Below, piece after piece: positions 35,598 to 42,696 of a stretch of 64,000 nucleotides of DNA (the stretch's first letter is position 1; every line of letters begins with the position of its first letter). Source of the stretch: Streptomyces mirabilis (GTDB taxonomy: Bacteria > Actinomycetota > Actinomycetes > Streptomycetales > Streptomycetaceae); contig NZ_JBCJKP010000001.1 in NCBI RefSeq assembly GCF_039503195.1, positions 4,960,001-5,024,000 on the forward strand. The letters run 5' to 3'. The translations under genes were made by a program, and so were the position numbers. The notes beneath the pieces are model-generated. The model saw only the letters and a list, made by a program, of their open reading frames with translations. It was not told where the DNA came from and did no database searches.

Positions 35598-35750
35598 ATG
35601 GCCGATTCTCCCGCCACGCCCGACCCGACCCTGGACCGCGACACCGACCAGCCCGCCGACATCAAAAGTCTCCCCCTGTTCGGCGCCTGCGGCTGCGGCT
35701 CCGGCTGCGGGTGCGGCTGCCAGTCGGGCAACCCGTGCCAGTGCGGCTGA
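35598..35750 (+). CDS. mtpA: small Cys-rich metallothionein-like peptide
   Basis: A 50-residue protein too short for common gene-length cut-offs. ATG 35598 follows a strong GAGGAGG. The N-terminal half is acidic (MADSPATPDPTLDRDTDQPA). The C-terminal part, ACGCGSGCGCGCQSGNPCQCG (residues 30-50), has seven Cys in CxC spacing, as in metal-thiolate peptides. From memory S. coelicolor has a metallothionein gene (mtpA, SCO4227) directly next to phoU; position and composition agree. It should bind Cu, Zn or a similar ion. A terminator hairpin follows. Confidence 0.82.
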   Translation: MADSPATPDPTLDRDTDQPADIKSLPLFGACGCGSGCGCGCQSGNPCQCG

Positions 35751-35768
35751 TCACGTAGCCCCATCCAG

Positions 35769-35797
35769 AGGGGCCCCGTCACCACGACGGGGCCCCT
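35769..35797 (+). terminator. terminator after the Cys-rich gene
   Basis: AGGGGCCCCGTC / GACGGGGCCCCT, perfect 12-bp arms with a 5-base loop, followed by TCT. Confidence 0.85.
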
Positions 35798-35940
35798 TCT
35801 GCATGCGGTCACCGGACCGGAGGCCCCGCCAGGACCCATGGCACCGGGTCGCAAGGGATCACGGCACGACGTACCGGGGCGGCTTCGCCGACGGCCGACC
35901 TGTTTCCCGGCCCTGCCCTGGACGCCCGGCATGTTCGCCG

Positions 35941-36222
35941 TCACGGGGGGTTGGCCGCCATACGGCAGGCACCGGTCGCGGCGCCGCCCGGCGTGCCGGC
36001 CTGGGTCAGGGCGCTCACACAACCCCGCAGGTCGCCGTGCACACCTTGGGTGCACGCCGATGTGACGGCGTCCGAGACTTCGACGCCCGTTTGACGGACC
36101 ATGTTCGTGCAGGCCGGGATGTCCGCGTGGGCGGCGGGGGCGGCGAAGACCGCGCCGCCGAGTGTGAGGGTCAGACCGGTGAGGACACCGGCGATACGGG
36201 CCGCCGTGTGCATGGGAGGCAC
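35941..36222 (-). CDS. small secreted protein of unknown function
   Basis: A 93-residue protein with a clear signal peptide (ARIAGVLTGLTLTLGGAVFAAPAAHA, cleavage after AHA). The mature part of about 60 residues is Ala/Gly/Thr-rich with four Cys (ACTNMV, SACTQG, GCVSAL, ACRMAA), probably two disulfides. GTG 36222 follows GGAGAGCAG; ATG 36213 is an alternative three codons inside. I do not recognise the family. Confidence 0.75.
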   Translation of the reverse strand: MPPMHTAARIAGVLTGLTLTLGGAVFAAPAAHADIPACTNMVRQTGVEVSDAVTSACTQGVHGDLRGCVSALTQAGTPGGAATGACRMAANPP

Positions 36223-36419
36223 CTGCTCTCCGGGGTTGGTCGGGGATTCGCGGATTCAAGGCGCCGGGCAGCGGAGGCGCCCGGTGTACGGCTGTGACCT
36301 CGGGCCCCGCACCCGGCGGCTCGACAGGATTGCCCCTCCTCTGTTCGACGCTAGAACAACCCCCCGCCGCGCGCACTGCGGCCCGACGGCGGGACCCTCC
36401 TGACCGGCGCATTCCGCTC

Positions 36420-36560
36420 ACGGTGGTCGCCTGCCTTGCCCTCGCGGGTCTGGCCCTGGCATTCGTCCGGGGATGGGAGAGCAGCCCGCTCATCACCGGG
36501 GGCGCAGGTGGCGCCTTGCTGGTCTTCCTCGGCCATGGCGGCTGGGAACCGATCCGTCCC
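36420..36560 (+). pseudogene. remnant of a small membrane protein (copy 1)
   Basis: One frame reads IPLTVVACLALAGLALAF then GWESSPLITGGAGGALLVFLGHGGWEP, which looks like a short single- or two-helix membrane protein. There is no good start codon or ribosome site, and the sequence after GGWEP loses character. A related, frameshifted stretch lies at 38801-38892. The rest of the interval 36223-36823 shows no gene. Confidence 0.5.
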
Positions 36561-36823
36561 GCCAGGCCAGGGAGGCGCGGGAGTGATGGTCCGCACTCGT
36601 ACGTGGTTGTCCGCTACGTGTGGGCGTTGTCACGCAGTCGGACACTCACGCCTCAAACAGGGGTACGGGGGCACCCTTCGCGGCACCTCCGGCAATGCCG
36701 TGATGGCGACGAGGGTTGCGGTCGCGGTGCCGAAGGATTGCGGTGATGCTGTCAGGGGGAGCGTGGCCGGCCTCGCACGGGCAGTGTGCGTCGGTGACCG
36801 CGCTGTACAGGAAGGGTGCTGCC

Positions 36824-37255
36824 ATGACAGCGGTGCCGGACAGAACACGGAGAGGCCCCGGAAAGCCCGGCGGCGGCGAAACGATCAATGACGCCTCCTC
36901 GTTCGCCGGGATCATGATGCTGCTCAGCGGGCCCCTCAGCATTCTCATGGGCGCGTCCGGCATCGCACAGGACACCCTGTTCTCCGCGTCCCGGTACGCC
37001 TACCGGTTCGACCTGACCGCTTGGGGCTGGATCCACCTCGTGATCGGAGTGGCACTGGTCATCACGGGCCTGGGAGTCCTGACAGACAAGAGCTGGGGGC
37101 GCGGGGCCGGTGTAGTGGTGGCAGGGATCAGCCTGATCACCCAGTTCATGTTCGTTCCGTACTACCCGTTGTGGGCCATCCCTGCGATGACACTCGACCT
37201 CCTGATCCTGTTTGCGCTGACGAGGGTCCATATCGAGACCAGGGGCGGCCGGTGA
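36824..37255 (+). CDS. DUF7144-type four-helix membrane protein
   Basis: A 143-residue membrane protein with about four helices: SSFAGIMMLLSGPLSILMGASGI, WGWIHLVIGVALVITGLGVL, GAGVVVAGISLITQFMFV and YPLWAIPAMTLDLLILFAL. The pattern fits the DUF7144 family common in Streptomyces; no function is known. ATG 36824 follows GGAAGGGTG, better than longer upstream options. The following 300 bp contains only GC-rich low-complexity sequence up to the first att-like core. Confidence 0.82.
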   Translation: MTAVPDRTRRGPGKPGGGETINDASSFAGIMMLLSGPLSILMGASGIAQDTLFSASRYAYRFDLTAWGWIHLVIGVALVITGLGVLTDKSWGRGAGVVVAGISLITQFMFVPYYPLWAIPAMTLDLLILFALTRVHIETRGGR

Positions 37256-37511
37256 ATCCGGTACTTCATCCTCCGCCGCAGCACAGCAGCCCACAGCAAC
37301 CCACCACTCTCCCCAGCTCCCATCCTCGACTCATGGCCTGCGGCTCTGTCCACGCGTGGGCGTGCATCGGCGCAGCGCGGGCGGAGCGGGCCGGAGCCGG
37401 GAGCGCGCCCGGCGGAGCGGAGCGCAGCCGGGGCGTGAGGGCACGGCCGGAGCCGGAATTCCTCAAGGCCTGACGGCCCGGTCAAGCAGCAGACGGCCCA
37501 AGGCCACCGAA
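37256..37511. other. low-complexity chromosomal edge of island 2
   Basis: No gene is seen. A GC-rich stretch (about 37370-37460) is made of GGAGCGGxGC-like imperfect repeats. It ends at the terminator-plus-att block that marks the left limit of the integrated DNA. Confidence 0.5.
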
Positions 37512-37546
37512 AAGCCCCCAACGGAGAATCCGCAGGTAGGGGGCTT
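37512..37546. terminator. hairpin beside the first att-like core
   Basis: AAGCCCCC (37512-37519) and GGGGGCTT (37539-37546). The same hairpin type stands just before the other two att cores. Confidence 0.65.
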
Positions 37547-37561
37547 GATCAAGTCAGGTTG

Positions 37562-37577
37562 CTTCTTCTTGCCCTGG
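37562..37577. other. att-like core, copy A (left end of decayed element)
   Basis: CTTCTTCTTGCCCTGG matches the last 16 bases of the core at the gpm 3' end (55651-55668). It is followed by GTCTTGTC... and, further on, by CGCTGGTCAG and GGCCCAGGGACGGCCCAG, sequences also found right of copy B. This marks an older integration event. Confidence 0.78.
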
Positions 37578-37747
37578 GTCTTGTCGGGGATCTTGGTGAG
37601 CTGGGGCTTCGCTGGTCAGGGCCCTAGTCTGCCCCTTCACAGAGGTCGTCATTGGTCGTCGTTGGCCGCCGCCGATCGGCCTCGGACGGCCCAGGGACGG
37701 CCCAGCCGTGGCCCACCTGAATGGCGTCAGCCGGCGGAAGCGGCCGG

Positions 37748-38150
37748 TCAATGCGCGGTGCACCCCTCTTCCATGTCCCACCACTCCTCGGATACACCGT
37801 GGTTGAGCAGCCTTTGCACCTTGGCGACATCAGCGGCGGGCGGAACGTCCAGGGCGACCATGCCGAACCGTTCTATGCCCTCGGCCCTCGCCGTCGACTC
37901 CGAGTTCCTGAAACGCATTGATCACGCTCTGCCGTGCAGCTCCAGGGAGGAAGAAGTGCTCGTCCCCGCAGTCGTAGCCCCAGGAGATGAGACCGCCGGG
38001 CTGAGAGTGGAATAGGTATGGGAAGCCATCCGGACGACCGGGGCGAGTCACGTCGAAGGTCTCTTGGCTCCGCTGCATGCGCTTCAGGAGCGGGGTGTGC
38101 CCTTGTGGGTGGAAGACAACGAGCTCATCGGTGATGACCCCGGTCCATAG
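37748..38150 (-). pseudogene. SUKH-like and DUF4265-like gene fragments
   Basis: On the minus strand, one frame reads ITDELVVFHPQGHTPLLKRM... and GGLISWGYDCGDEHFFLPG, resembling the end of a SMI1/KNR4 (SUKH) immunity protein without its N-terminal half. After about 37918 another frame reads GIERFGMVALDVPPAADVAKVQ and EEWWDMEEGCTAH up to the stop at 37748, resembling the C-terminus of DUF4265 proteins. The two pieces are out of frame and neither is complete. An independent 56-residue ORF from ATG 37918 is possible. Confidence 0.55.
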
Positions 38151-38294
38151 GGGGCCAGGAAGGGTCCTCGTTCCCCTGGTTCTCGGTCTCGGTCGCAGGT
38201 CGGAGCTGGACGGGACCGGAGACGGATGGCGCCGGCCCGGGCGGTTGCTAGCGTGGAAAGTGGTTCTGGCACCCAGGGGGGAGGAGGCCGACCG

Positions 38295-38681
38295 ATGGCA
38301 GTCGAACTCAACCACACGATCGTCGCCGCGCACGACAAGATGGCGTCCGCACGGTTCCTCGCGGATCTGCTGGGTTTGGAGGTGGCACCGGAGTACGGTC
38401 CGTTCGTCCCGGTGCAGATACCGAACGGCGTGACGCTGGACTACATGGACACGGCCGAGTCGATCAGCCCACAGCACTATGCGTTCCTCGTCTCCGAGGA
38501 CGACTTCGACGCGATCTTCGCCCGTATCCGCGAGGCGGGCCTGACCTACTGGGCAGACCCGCATCACCACCACCCCGGCGAGATCAACCACAACGATGGC
38601 GGCCGCGGGGCGTACTTCGACGACCCCAACGGACACAACCTCGAGATTCTGACCAGGCCGTACGGCAGCGGCGAGGACTGA
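38295..38681 (+). CDS. VOC family (glyoxalase/bleomycin-resistance fold) protein
   Basis: A 128-residue VOC protein. It opens MAVELNHTIVAAHDKMASARFLADLLGLEVAPEYGPFVPVQIPNG, with His at residue 7 as a typical metal ligand. HYAFLVSEDDFDAIFARIREAGLTYWADP follows, then GGRGAYFDDPNGHNLEILTRPYG with the C-terminal Glu ligand. It could be a metal-dependent lyase, dioxygenase or binding protein; the substrate is unknown. ATG 38295 follows GGGGAGGAGG. It is one of the few intact genes in the decayed element. Confidence 0.88.
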   Translation: MAVELNHTIVAAHDKMASARFLADLLGLEVAPEYGPFVPVQIPNGVTLDYMDTAESISPQHYAFLVSEDDFDAIFARIREAGLTYWADPHHHHPGEINHNDGGRGAYFDDPNGHNLEILTRPYGSGED

Positions 38682-38800
38682 TACCCCGGAGCGGTGCCGG
38701 GAGCAGGAGGCCCCTCGGCGACCGTGTGCCCAGGGCACCGTTCGGACCACGACTCCACTAACACAGAACCGAGTTCCCGTCCCCGGTGCGCGGTGATCTC

Positions 38801-38892
38801 GCCTGGCGTTTGTCTGGGGATGGGGCGCGGCCCGCTCGTCACCGGGGGTGTAGGCGGTGCCGTGCTGGCCTCCTTCGGCTATGGCGGCTCTG
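38801..38892 (+). pseudogene. remnant of a small membrane protein (copy 2)
   Basis: DNA here is clearly similar to 36455-36546: both contain GGATGGG, CCCGCTC(A/G)TCACCGGGGG and GGCGGCT. Translation gives LAFVWGWG in one frame and GPLVTGGVGGAVLASFGYGGS in another, so this copy is frameshifted. Confidence 0.5.
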
Positions 38893-39057
38893 GGAGCTGC
38901 TTCTCCCGCCAGGCGAGGGCGGCGTTGCCGGTTGGCTGGTGGAGCGGGAGCACGTTTGCCGTGGCAGCTGTATTCGTCGCCTACGCCTTGTCCTGCGGCT
39001 GCTCCTGAGCAATCAGGCTGGCCACAAGCTTGAAGGCCGCCGTGGCAGCGATGTCAC

Positions 39058-39077
39058 CGTGGGTTCAAATCCCAAAC
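39058..39077 (+). other. tRNA 3'-end-like remnant
   Basis: GTGGGTTCAAATCCCAAAC has the T-loop GTTCAAATC and a nearly paired stem, then ACCAACCGCA. No D arm or anticodon arm precedes it. It may be a leftover attachment site from an element that targeted a tRNA gene. Confidence 0.35.
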
Positions 39078-39094
39078 CAACCGCAGGTGAACGG

Positions 39095-39121
39095 CCCCTG
39101 ACCAGTTGAATCGGTCGGGGG
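39095..39121. terminator. terminator-like hairpin
   Basis: CCCCTGACC and GGTCGGGGG pair with one T-G wobble across a 9-base loop, just downstream of the tRNA-like remnant. Confidence 0.5.
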
Positions 39122-39401
39122 TCGTTCTCGTGCGCGCTGTCCATCAAGCACCGTGGTTCCCCGTCAGTTACCGTTCGATCGGGCACGACAGGGGCACGAG
39201 TACCTTCTGATCCGTAGGATCGGGCAGCTTGTTGGGAGGGTGGTCACCCCTCCCCTGGATTGACTGCCAACCGTGGTGATCACCGGCCTCTGTGTGCCGT
39301 CGTTGCCGTCAGGGTTGCCGTCACTCACGGATCACCGATGGCTGTGCCGCCGGGCAAGCGGAAGGGCCCACAGCACCTTTGGCCGTGGATATTCTCTGGC
39401 G

Positions 39402-39665
39402 ATGTCGAACCAGTCAGTGGCAGCGGGAGTCGGTCTCGCTCGTGTGATGGCGCACTGCGGCGGAAGCCCGGTCAGCGCCGTGGAGTTTCTAGTGGGGGCG
39501 ATAGCCTCAGCACCGGCGGACCCGGAGCCCTATACGGCCCTCGCCGAGCTGTGGCGAGACCGGCGCGCGGAACTGGAGGAGGGCCTCGAAGGGGACGGCG
39601 ATTTGACGCGTGACGGGGACGCTGGTGGCAGTTCGAATCAACCACTCGTTTTCACGATCCACTAG
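39402..39665 (+). pseudogene. N-terminal fragment of a TPR-type protein
   Basis: ATG 39402 gives MSNQSVAAGVGLARVM followed by SAVEFLVGAIASAPADPEPYTALAELWRDRRAEL, a helical TPR-like start. Family character stops at about 39600, and the remaining codons are antisense to the Imm35 fragment. I interpret it as a gene that lost its 3' part at a junction near 39600. Confidence 0.5.
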
Positions 39666-39851
39666 GAAGGGACCGTTGCCTCCCAACCGAGGCCGCGGTC
39701 CGTTCGGACCATCCCAGACTGCCCCCCAGTAGAAGATCCACCCGACCGGCAAGGCCTCCACACGCAGGAACTGAAGGTCGTACTCGACGCAGCCCTGTGC
39801 GGCGTCGATTTCCGCAAGCACCAGTCGGCGCGCGTCCTCCTCAGTCAGCAT
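39507..39851 (-). pseudogene. Imm35 (YrhB-like) immunity protein, 3' end replaced
   Basis: ATG 39851 opens MLTEEDARRLVLAEIDAA. GWIFYWGAVWDGPNGPRPRLGGNGPFLVDRENEWLIRTATSVPV then matches the Imm35/YrhB pattern (GW.F.W...., GNGP..VDR). Normal members end soon after with a short helix. Here the frame runs on through about 30 residues antisense to the TPR fragment. Such immunity proteins protect against polymorphic toxins; no toxin gene is nearby. It may still be expressed as a chimera. Confidence 0.6.
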
Positions 39852-40146
39852 CCCCCGATGATGACACGGCGCCTTCACACGCCTGGGCGTATGACGCCTG
39901 GCGTACACCCGCTTTAGGAGCGAGGTGAGGTGGTCACAAGCCTGACCTGCGGATTCCGTACTTGGGCAGAGTCCGGCCGACTCACCTCTGGAGACCCCGG
40001 TTCCCCGTGAGTCCCCGTCCGTTATGGCACGGGAGTGGCACGGCCACGGGACCGTGCCACGGTCGGAGCGCACGTGGCCCGGCGTCCTGGGCAGAGGCGG
40101 TTGGAGGTCGAGGCCGGCCCGATTGGCAGCCCGAGGCGTGCCGACC

Positions 40147-41067
40147 CTAGAACGGCGGCCCGAAAGAGGTGGCGGGGAGATCCGAAGTCAGCCGCAGAGC
40201 CTTCCGTACGTCTCGCTGGTACTTGTATGAAGGTTGGTTCCAGGCGTTGTCAGAACGGGCCCAGTAACTGTTGTCCGAATGTGCCGCCACGGCCTTGCGC
40301 CACAGCTCGGCGCTCTTTCGAAGTTCCCCGACGTAGGCGGTGACCTTGGGCCTGGCGCCTGCAGACCAGGTGGCAGCTTTGAGGCCGTCTGCCTCATGGT
40401 CCAGCGTGGCCGCCATCTTCGCAGACCAGGCACGATCGGCGGCCACGCTGCCCCGGTGCGGATAGGTCTTGAAGACGCGCGCGGAGGCCAGCTCCAGTCT
40501 GAGGAAGGCAAGCTGGTCTGTTGTCAAGCTGGCCTCCTGGACTCGTACGCTGCCTGTGGTCTGACCGTCCGTGTCGGCCGTAAAGCAGGTGGCCGTCCTG
40601 TTACCCGACTGCTGGATCTCACGGGTCGGGTAGTAGTAGTTGACGCCCGTCGTGTGGGGCAAGGACCAGTCGTCCATGACGTAGTCGGTCAGCCGATCCC
40701 TGCACTGGTGGTATGACTGTTTCGCGAGGACGTCGTCGGCGCCGGTGGACCCGGTGAGTGCGAGCGTGGCGAACACTTCGCCGTCGTGTGGCTGGGAGCA
40801 CGGCACAGGTGCCGCGGTGTAGACCTCTCCGTGCTGTGAGCTATTGAAGCAGTCGCCCACCGCGAGACTCATGGCCAACCGGTCGCCTGCGCCGGACATT
40901 CGCTTGTCCGGATTTCCGTCGGCGTTACTGGAGATTCTTCCGATGATCAGGCCCATCGCCAGCGCGGCCCCACCGAGCACTAGCACACCCGAGATCGCCA
41001 GGCGGCGACCCTTTTGGTTGCGCTTGGAGCCGGGCTCAGACGGCTTGGGCAGCGATATGGCGGACAT
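40147..41067 (-). CDS. membrane-anchored septum-formation-like protein
   Basis: A 306-residue protein with a cytoplasmic Pro/Ser/Lys N-terminus, one transmembrane segment (LAISGVLVLGGAALAMGLIIG, about residues 27-47) and an extracellular domain. LAVGDCFNSSQHGEVYTAAPVPCSQPHDGEVFATLAL is the typical 'septum formation' repeat, with its Cys pair and PH(D/N)GEVF motif; a second half has GNRTATCFTADTDG. ATG 41067 follows GGAG. The role is unknown. It is intact within an otherwise decayed element. Confidence 0.82.
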   Translation of the reverse strand: MSAISLPKPSEPGSKRNQKGRRLAISGVLVLGGAALAMGLIIGRISSNADGNPDKRMSGAGDRLAMSLAVGDCFNSSQHGEVYTAAPVPCSQPHDGEVFATLALTGSTGADDVLAKQSYHQCRDRLTDYVMDDWSLPHTTGVNYYYPTREIQQSGNRTATCFTADTDGQTTGSVRVQEASLTTDQLAFLRLELASARVFKTYPHRGSVAADRAWSAKMAATLDHEADGLKAATWSAGARPKVTAYVGELRKSAELWRKAVAAHSDNSYWARSDNAWNQPSYKYQRDVRKALRLTSDLPATSFGPPF

Positions 41068-41376
41068 GGATCTCCGGTCGACCTTGGCAGACACGTGTGC
41101 GGAGCCGGATCTTCGCACACGACCAGTTTTCCGTCACCCCCGTGCAGGCGTGGTTCATGGCGTCCAGGTGGAGCGCGCCACTGTACGAACGACCTGGACG
41201 CCATGGGCCGCGTCTGCACGGCTCTGCCTGGGTCGATGGTGTGCGGGATGGGAGCCCGCAGCATCCGCCACGATGGACCCGCGGTCGGCGATGGCGCCCC
41301 CTCCATCCCGGTGCCGGCCGATCCCCCGCCGGAGGCATTGTCTTGACCGTGGGCCGCTCTATGCGGTGATCGACAG

Positions 41377-41592
41377 AGATACCGGGCTGTGCTGGCGGGT
41401 GCGACGGTGACGGAGGTCGCTGCGTCGCTTGGTGTGTCGCGGCAGACGGTCAGCGGGTGGAAGTCCCGGTATGGCCACTCGGACCCAGGACTGACGCTCC
41501 GCGTGTACGCGCACCTCATGCCGTCCAGCCAGGAGCGTACGCGGAAAGCAATTGCGAGCACCTACGAGAAGAGCAATGCGCTCGCAGACTAG
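41377..41592 (+). pseudogene. IS481 helix-turn-helix fused to integrase C-terminus
   Basis: The frame reads QRYRAVLAGATVTEVAASLGVSRQTVSGWKSRY, the N-terminal helix-turn-helix of an IS481-type transposase. It then switches at about 41468 to GHSDPGLTLRVYAHLMPSSQERTRKAI, the last part of a phage-type tyrosine integrase including the catalytic His and Tyr. The integrase at 54333 ends with nearly the same sequence. Neither parent is complete, so this is a deletion junction, not a working gene, although GTG 41389 would give a 67-residue product. Confidence 0.78.
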
Positions 41593-41593
41593 A

Positions 41594-41662
41594 AACCCGT
41601 AAAGCCTAATCCGTAAAGCCGAAACGGTAATGCCTAACCGATAAAGACAAACCGGTGAAGCC
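41594..41662 (+). repeat. five degenerate 14-bp direct repeats
   Basis: Units begin at 41594, 41608, 41622, 41636 and 41650, exactly 14 bp apart, consensus AAYCSGTAAAGCC plus one base. They are much AT-richer than the surroundings and start just after the integrase fragment stop. Confidence 0.82.
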
Positions 41663-41891
41663 GCTAAGCCGAACCGACCGACCAGCATGGCTTAGCGACT
41701 ACTCGAATCCCCGCCCCTCGCCAGGAGCGGGGATCCCTAGCTAGAGCGCAAACGTCAGCGACGACCTGGAGGACTCAAGGCGGCGCCAGGCCGCACAGGA
41801 CGGCAGGGGGCCACGCGGGGCGGCACGACGCGACTTCTGGAAAAATTGGAAAGTTCTGGAAAGTTTCCAAGAAATATCGGGGCGCTCCGAC

Positions 41892-41909
41892 TGTCCACGA
41901 TCGTGGACA
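41892..41909. promoter_or_regulatory. perfect 18-bp palindrome, probable operator
   Basis: TGTCCACGATCGTGGACA is fully self-complementary. It is followed by GTCTC GCCAAA GAGAC (41914-41929). It lies 170 bp upstream of the small gene at 42080; the binding protein is unknown. Confidence 0.6.
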
Positions 41910-41992
41910 ATCCGTCTCGCCAAAGAGACAAGGCGGCGCCTAGCTGTACGTTTGGTTCACGCGTGACGACTATGGGAAAGTTTCCGCAGCAT

Positions 41993-42024
41993 GCGAATGC
42001 CGCCCGGGCTGGGGCGGCATTCGC
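41993..42024. terminator. terminator-like hairpin
   Basis: GCGAATGCCGCC / GGCGGCATTCGC, perfect 12-bp arms with an 8-base loop, followed by TTCCATTTCT. The remaining interval 41663-42079 has no gene. Confidence 0.75.
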
Positions 42025-42079
42025 TTCCATTTCTGCGCTCGGAAACCCTAGCCAGGAACCGATCACACATGGAGGACCC

Positions 42080-42259
42080 ATGGTCGCACGCACCGGCTTC
42101 ACCGTCGACATCCATCCTCGCGACCTGCCCATGACGCTCATCGGCACGGCTGGCGGCACCCTCGCCCTCTGGGCGAACGCCCCCGCCGGGGTCGCCATCC
42201 CCACGGCCCTGCTGATCGTCCTCGACATCCGCATCCGCCGCTTGCGTCGACACACCTGA
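42080..42259 (+). CDS. small membrane protein
   Basis: A 59-residue protein. ATG 42080 follows GGAGGA. MVARTGFTVDIHPRDLPMTLIGTAGG leads into one hydrophobic segment (GGTLALWANAPAGVAIPTALLIVL), and the end is basic (DIRIRRLRRHT). Short proteins of this kind recur in Streptomyces integrative elements; the function is unknown. It sits at the right end of the decayed element, 100 bp before att core B. Confidence 0.72.
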   Translation: MVARTGFTVDIHPRDLPMTLIGTAGGTLALWANAPAGVAIPTALLIVLDIRIRRLRRHT

Positions 42260-42308
42260 CGGCCCGGCCAAGCGCCCGACGGCCCAGAGACGGCCCAGCA
42301 CCACCAAA

Positions 42309-42347
42309 AAGCCCCCGCCCTGCCAAGAAACAGCAGGTCGGGGGCTT
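42309..42347. terminator. hairpin beside att core B
   Basis: AAGCCCCCG (42309-42317) and CGGGGGCTT (42339-42347), preceded by a run of A and followed by GTAGGT. It is homologous to the hairpins beside cores A and C. Confidence 0.8.
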
Positions 42348-42360
42348 GTAGGTATCGCGT

Positions 42361-42378
42361 TACTTCTTCTTGCCCTGG
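42361..42378. other. att core B (left end of the intact AICE)
   Basis: TACTTCTTCTTGCCCTGG, identical over 18 bp to the gpm 3' end at 55651-55668. The copy at 42361 is read on the minus strand as ...QGKKK stop, mimicking the gpm C-terminus, as expected when integration restores the target gene. Confidence 0.88.
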
Positions 42379-42696
42379 GTCTGGCGGGCCCGTATTTCGC
42401 CGCTGGTCAGAGAGGTGCACACCCCAACTGACCTGCGTTCGGGCCGTCGTTGATGGCCGTTGCCTGTCGTCGTTGGTCCTCCTCGGAGGGCCCAGAGAGG
42501 GCCCGGCGGTGTCGCCCCGGATCCCCACTCACGAAGAGGAGCAGCCTCCCACCGGGCTAGCGAGCACGGCCAGTGACCCCCGATCCGGTGGCGGTTCGGA
42601 CGCTGACTCGACCGCTGGCGCTCGTCAACGTCCGTCGGTGTTGATGTCAGCTCGGCGACACCAGGCTCCGTCTCACTCCGACAATCGCAGAGAAAG
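42379..42696. other. left end of the AICE, non-coding
   Basis: This 318-bp stretch has no gene. It shares CGCTGGTCAG and GGCCCAGAGAGGGCCC-like sequence with the region right of att core A, so it is the conserved left end of this element family, possibly with integrase arm sites. Confidence 0.5.

Larger units (their letters stand above)
38682..39401. other. gene-poor stretch with remnants
   Basis: This 720-bp stretch has no intact gene. It contains the second remnant of the small membrane protein (38801-38892), a tRNA T-arm-like segment (39058-39077) and a terminator-like hairpin (39095-39121). Open frames here have no consistent codon bias. Confidence 0.5.
37562..42360. mobile_element. decayed integrative element at the gpm att site
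   Basis: About 4.8 kb bounded by att cores A and B. Contents are an intact VOC gene, an intact septum-formation-like lipoprotein/membrane gene, and several truncated pieces: SUKH/DUF4265, a TPR N-terminus, Imm35, and an IS481 fragment joined to the last 40 residues of a tyrosine integrase. It shares its left-end sequence with the intact element to the right, so the two are probably related and were inserted one after the other. Confidence 0.65.

Noticed and set aside
37830..38750. 306-codon minus-strand open frame treated as one gene
   Set aside because: Only the part below about 38150 has family character; the rest is antisense to the VOC gene and its upstream region.
41846..42259. 137-codon frame starting at 41846
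   Set aside because: The first 78 codons cross a palindrome and a terminator hairpin; the well-placed GGAGGA supports the 59-residue start at 42080 instead.
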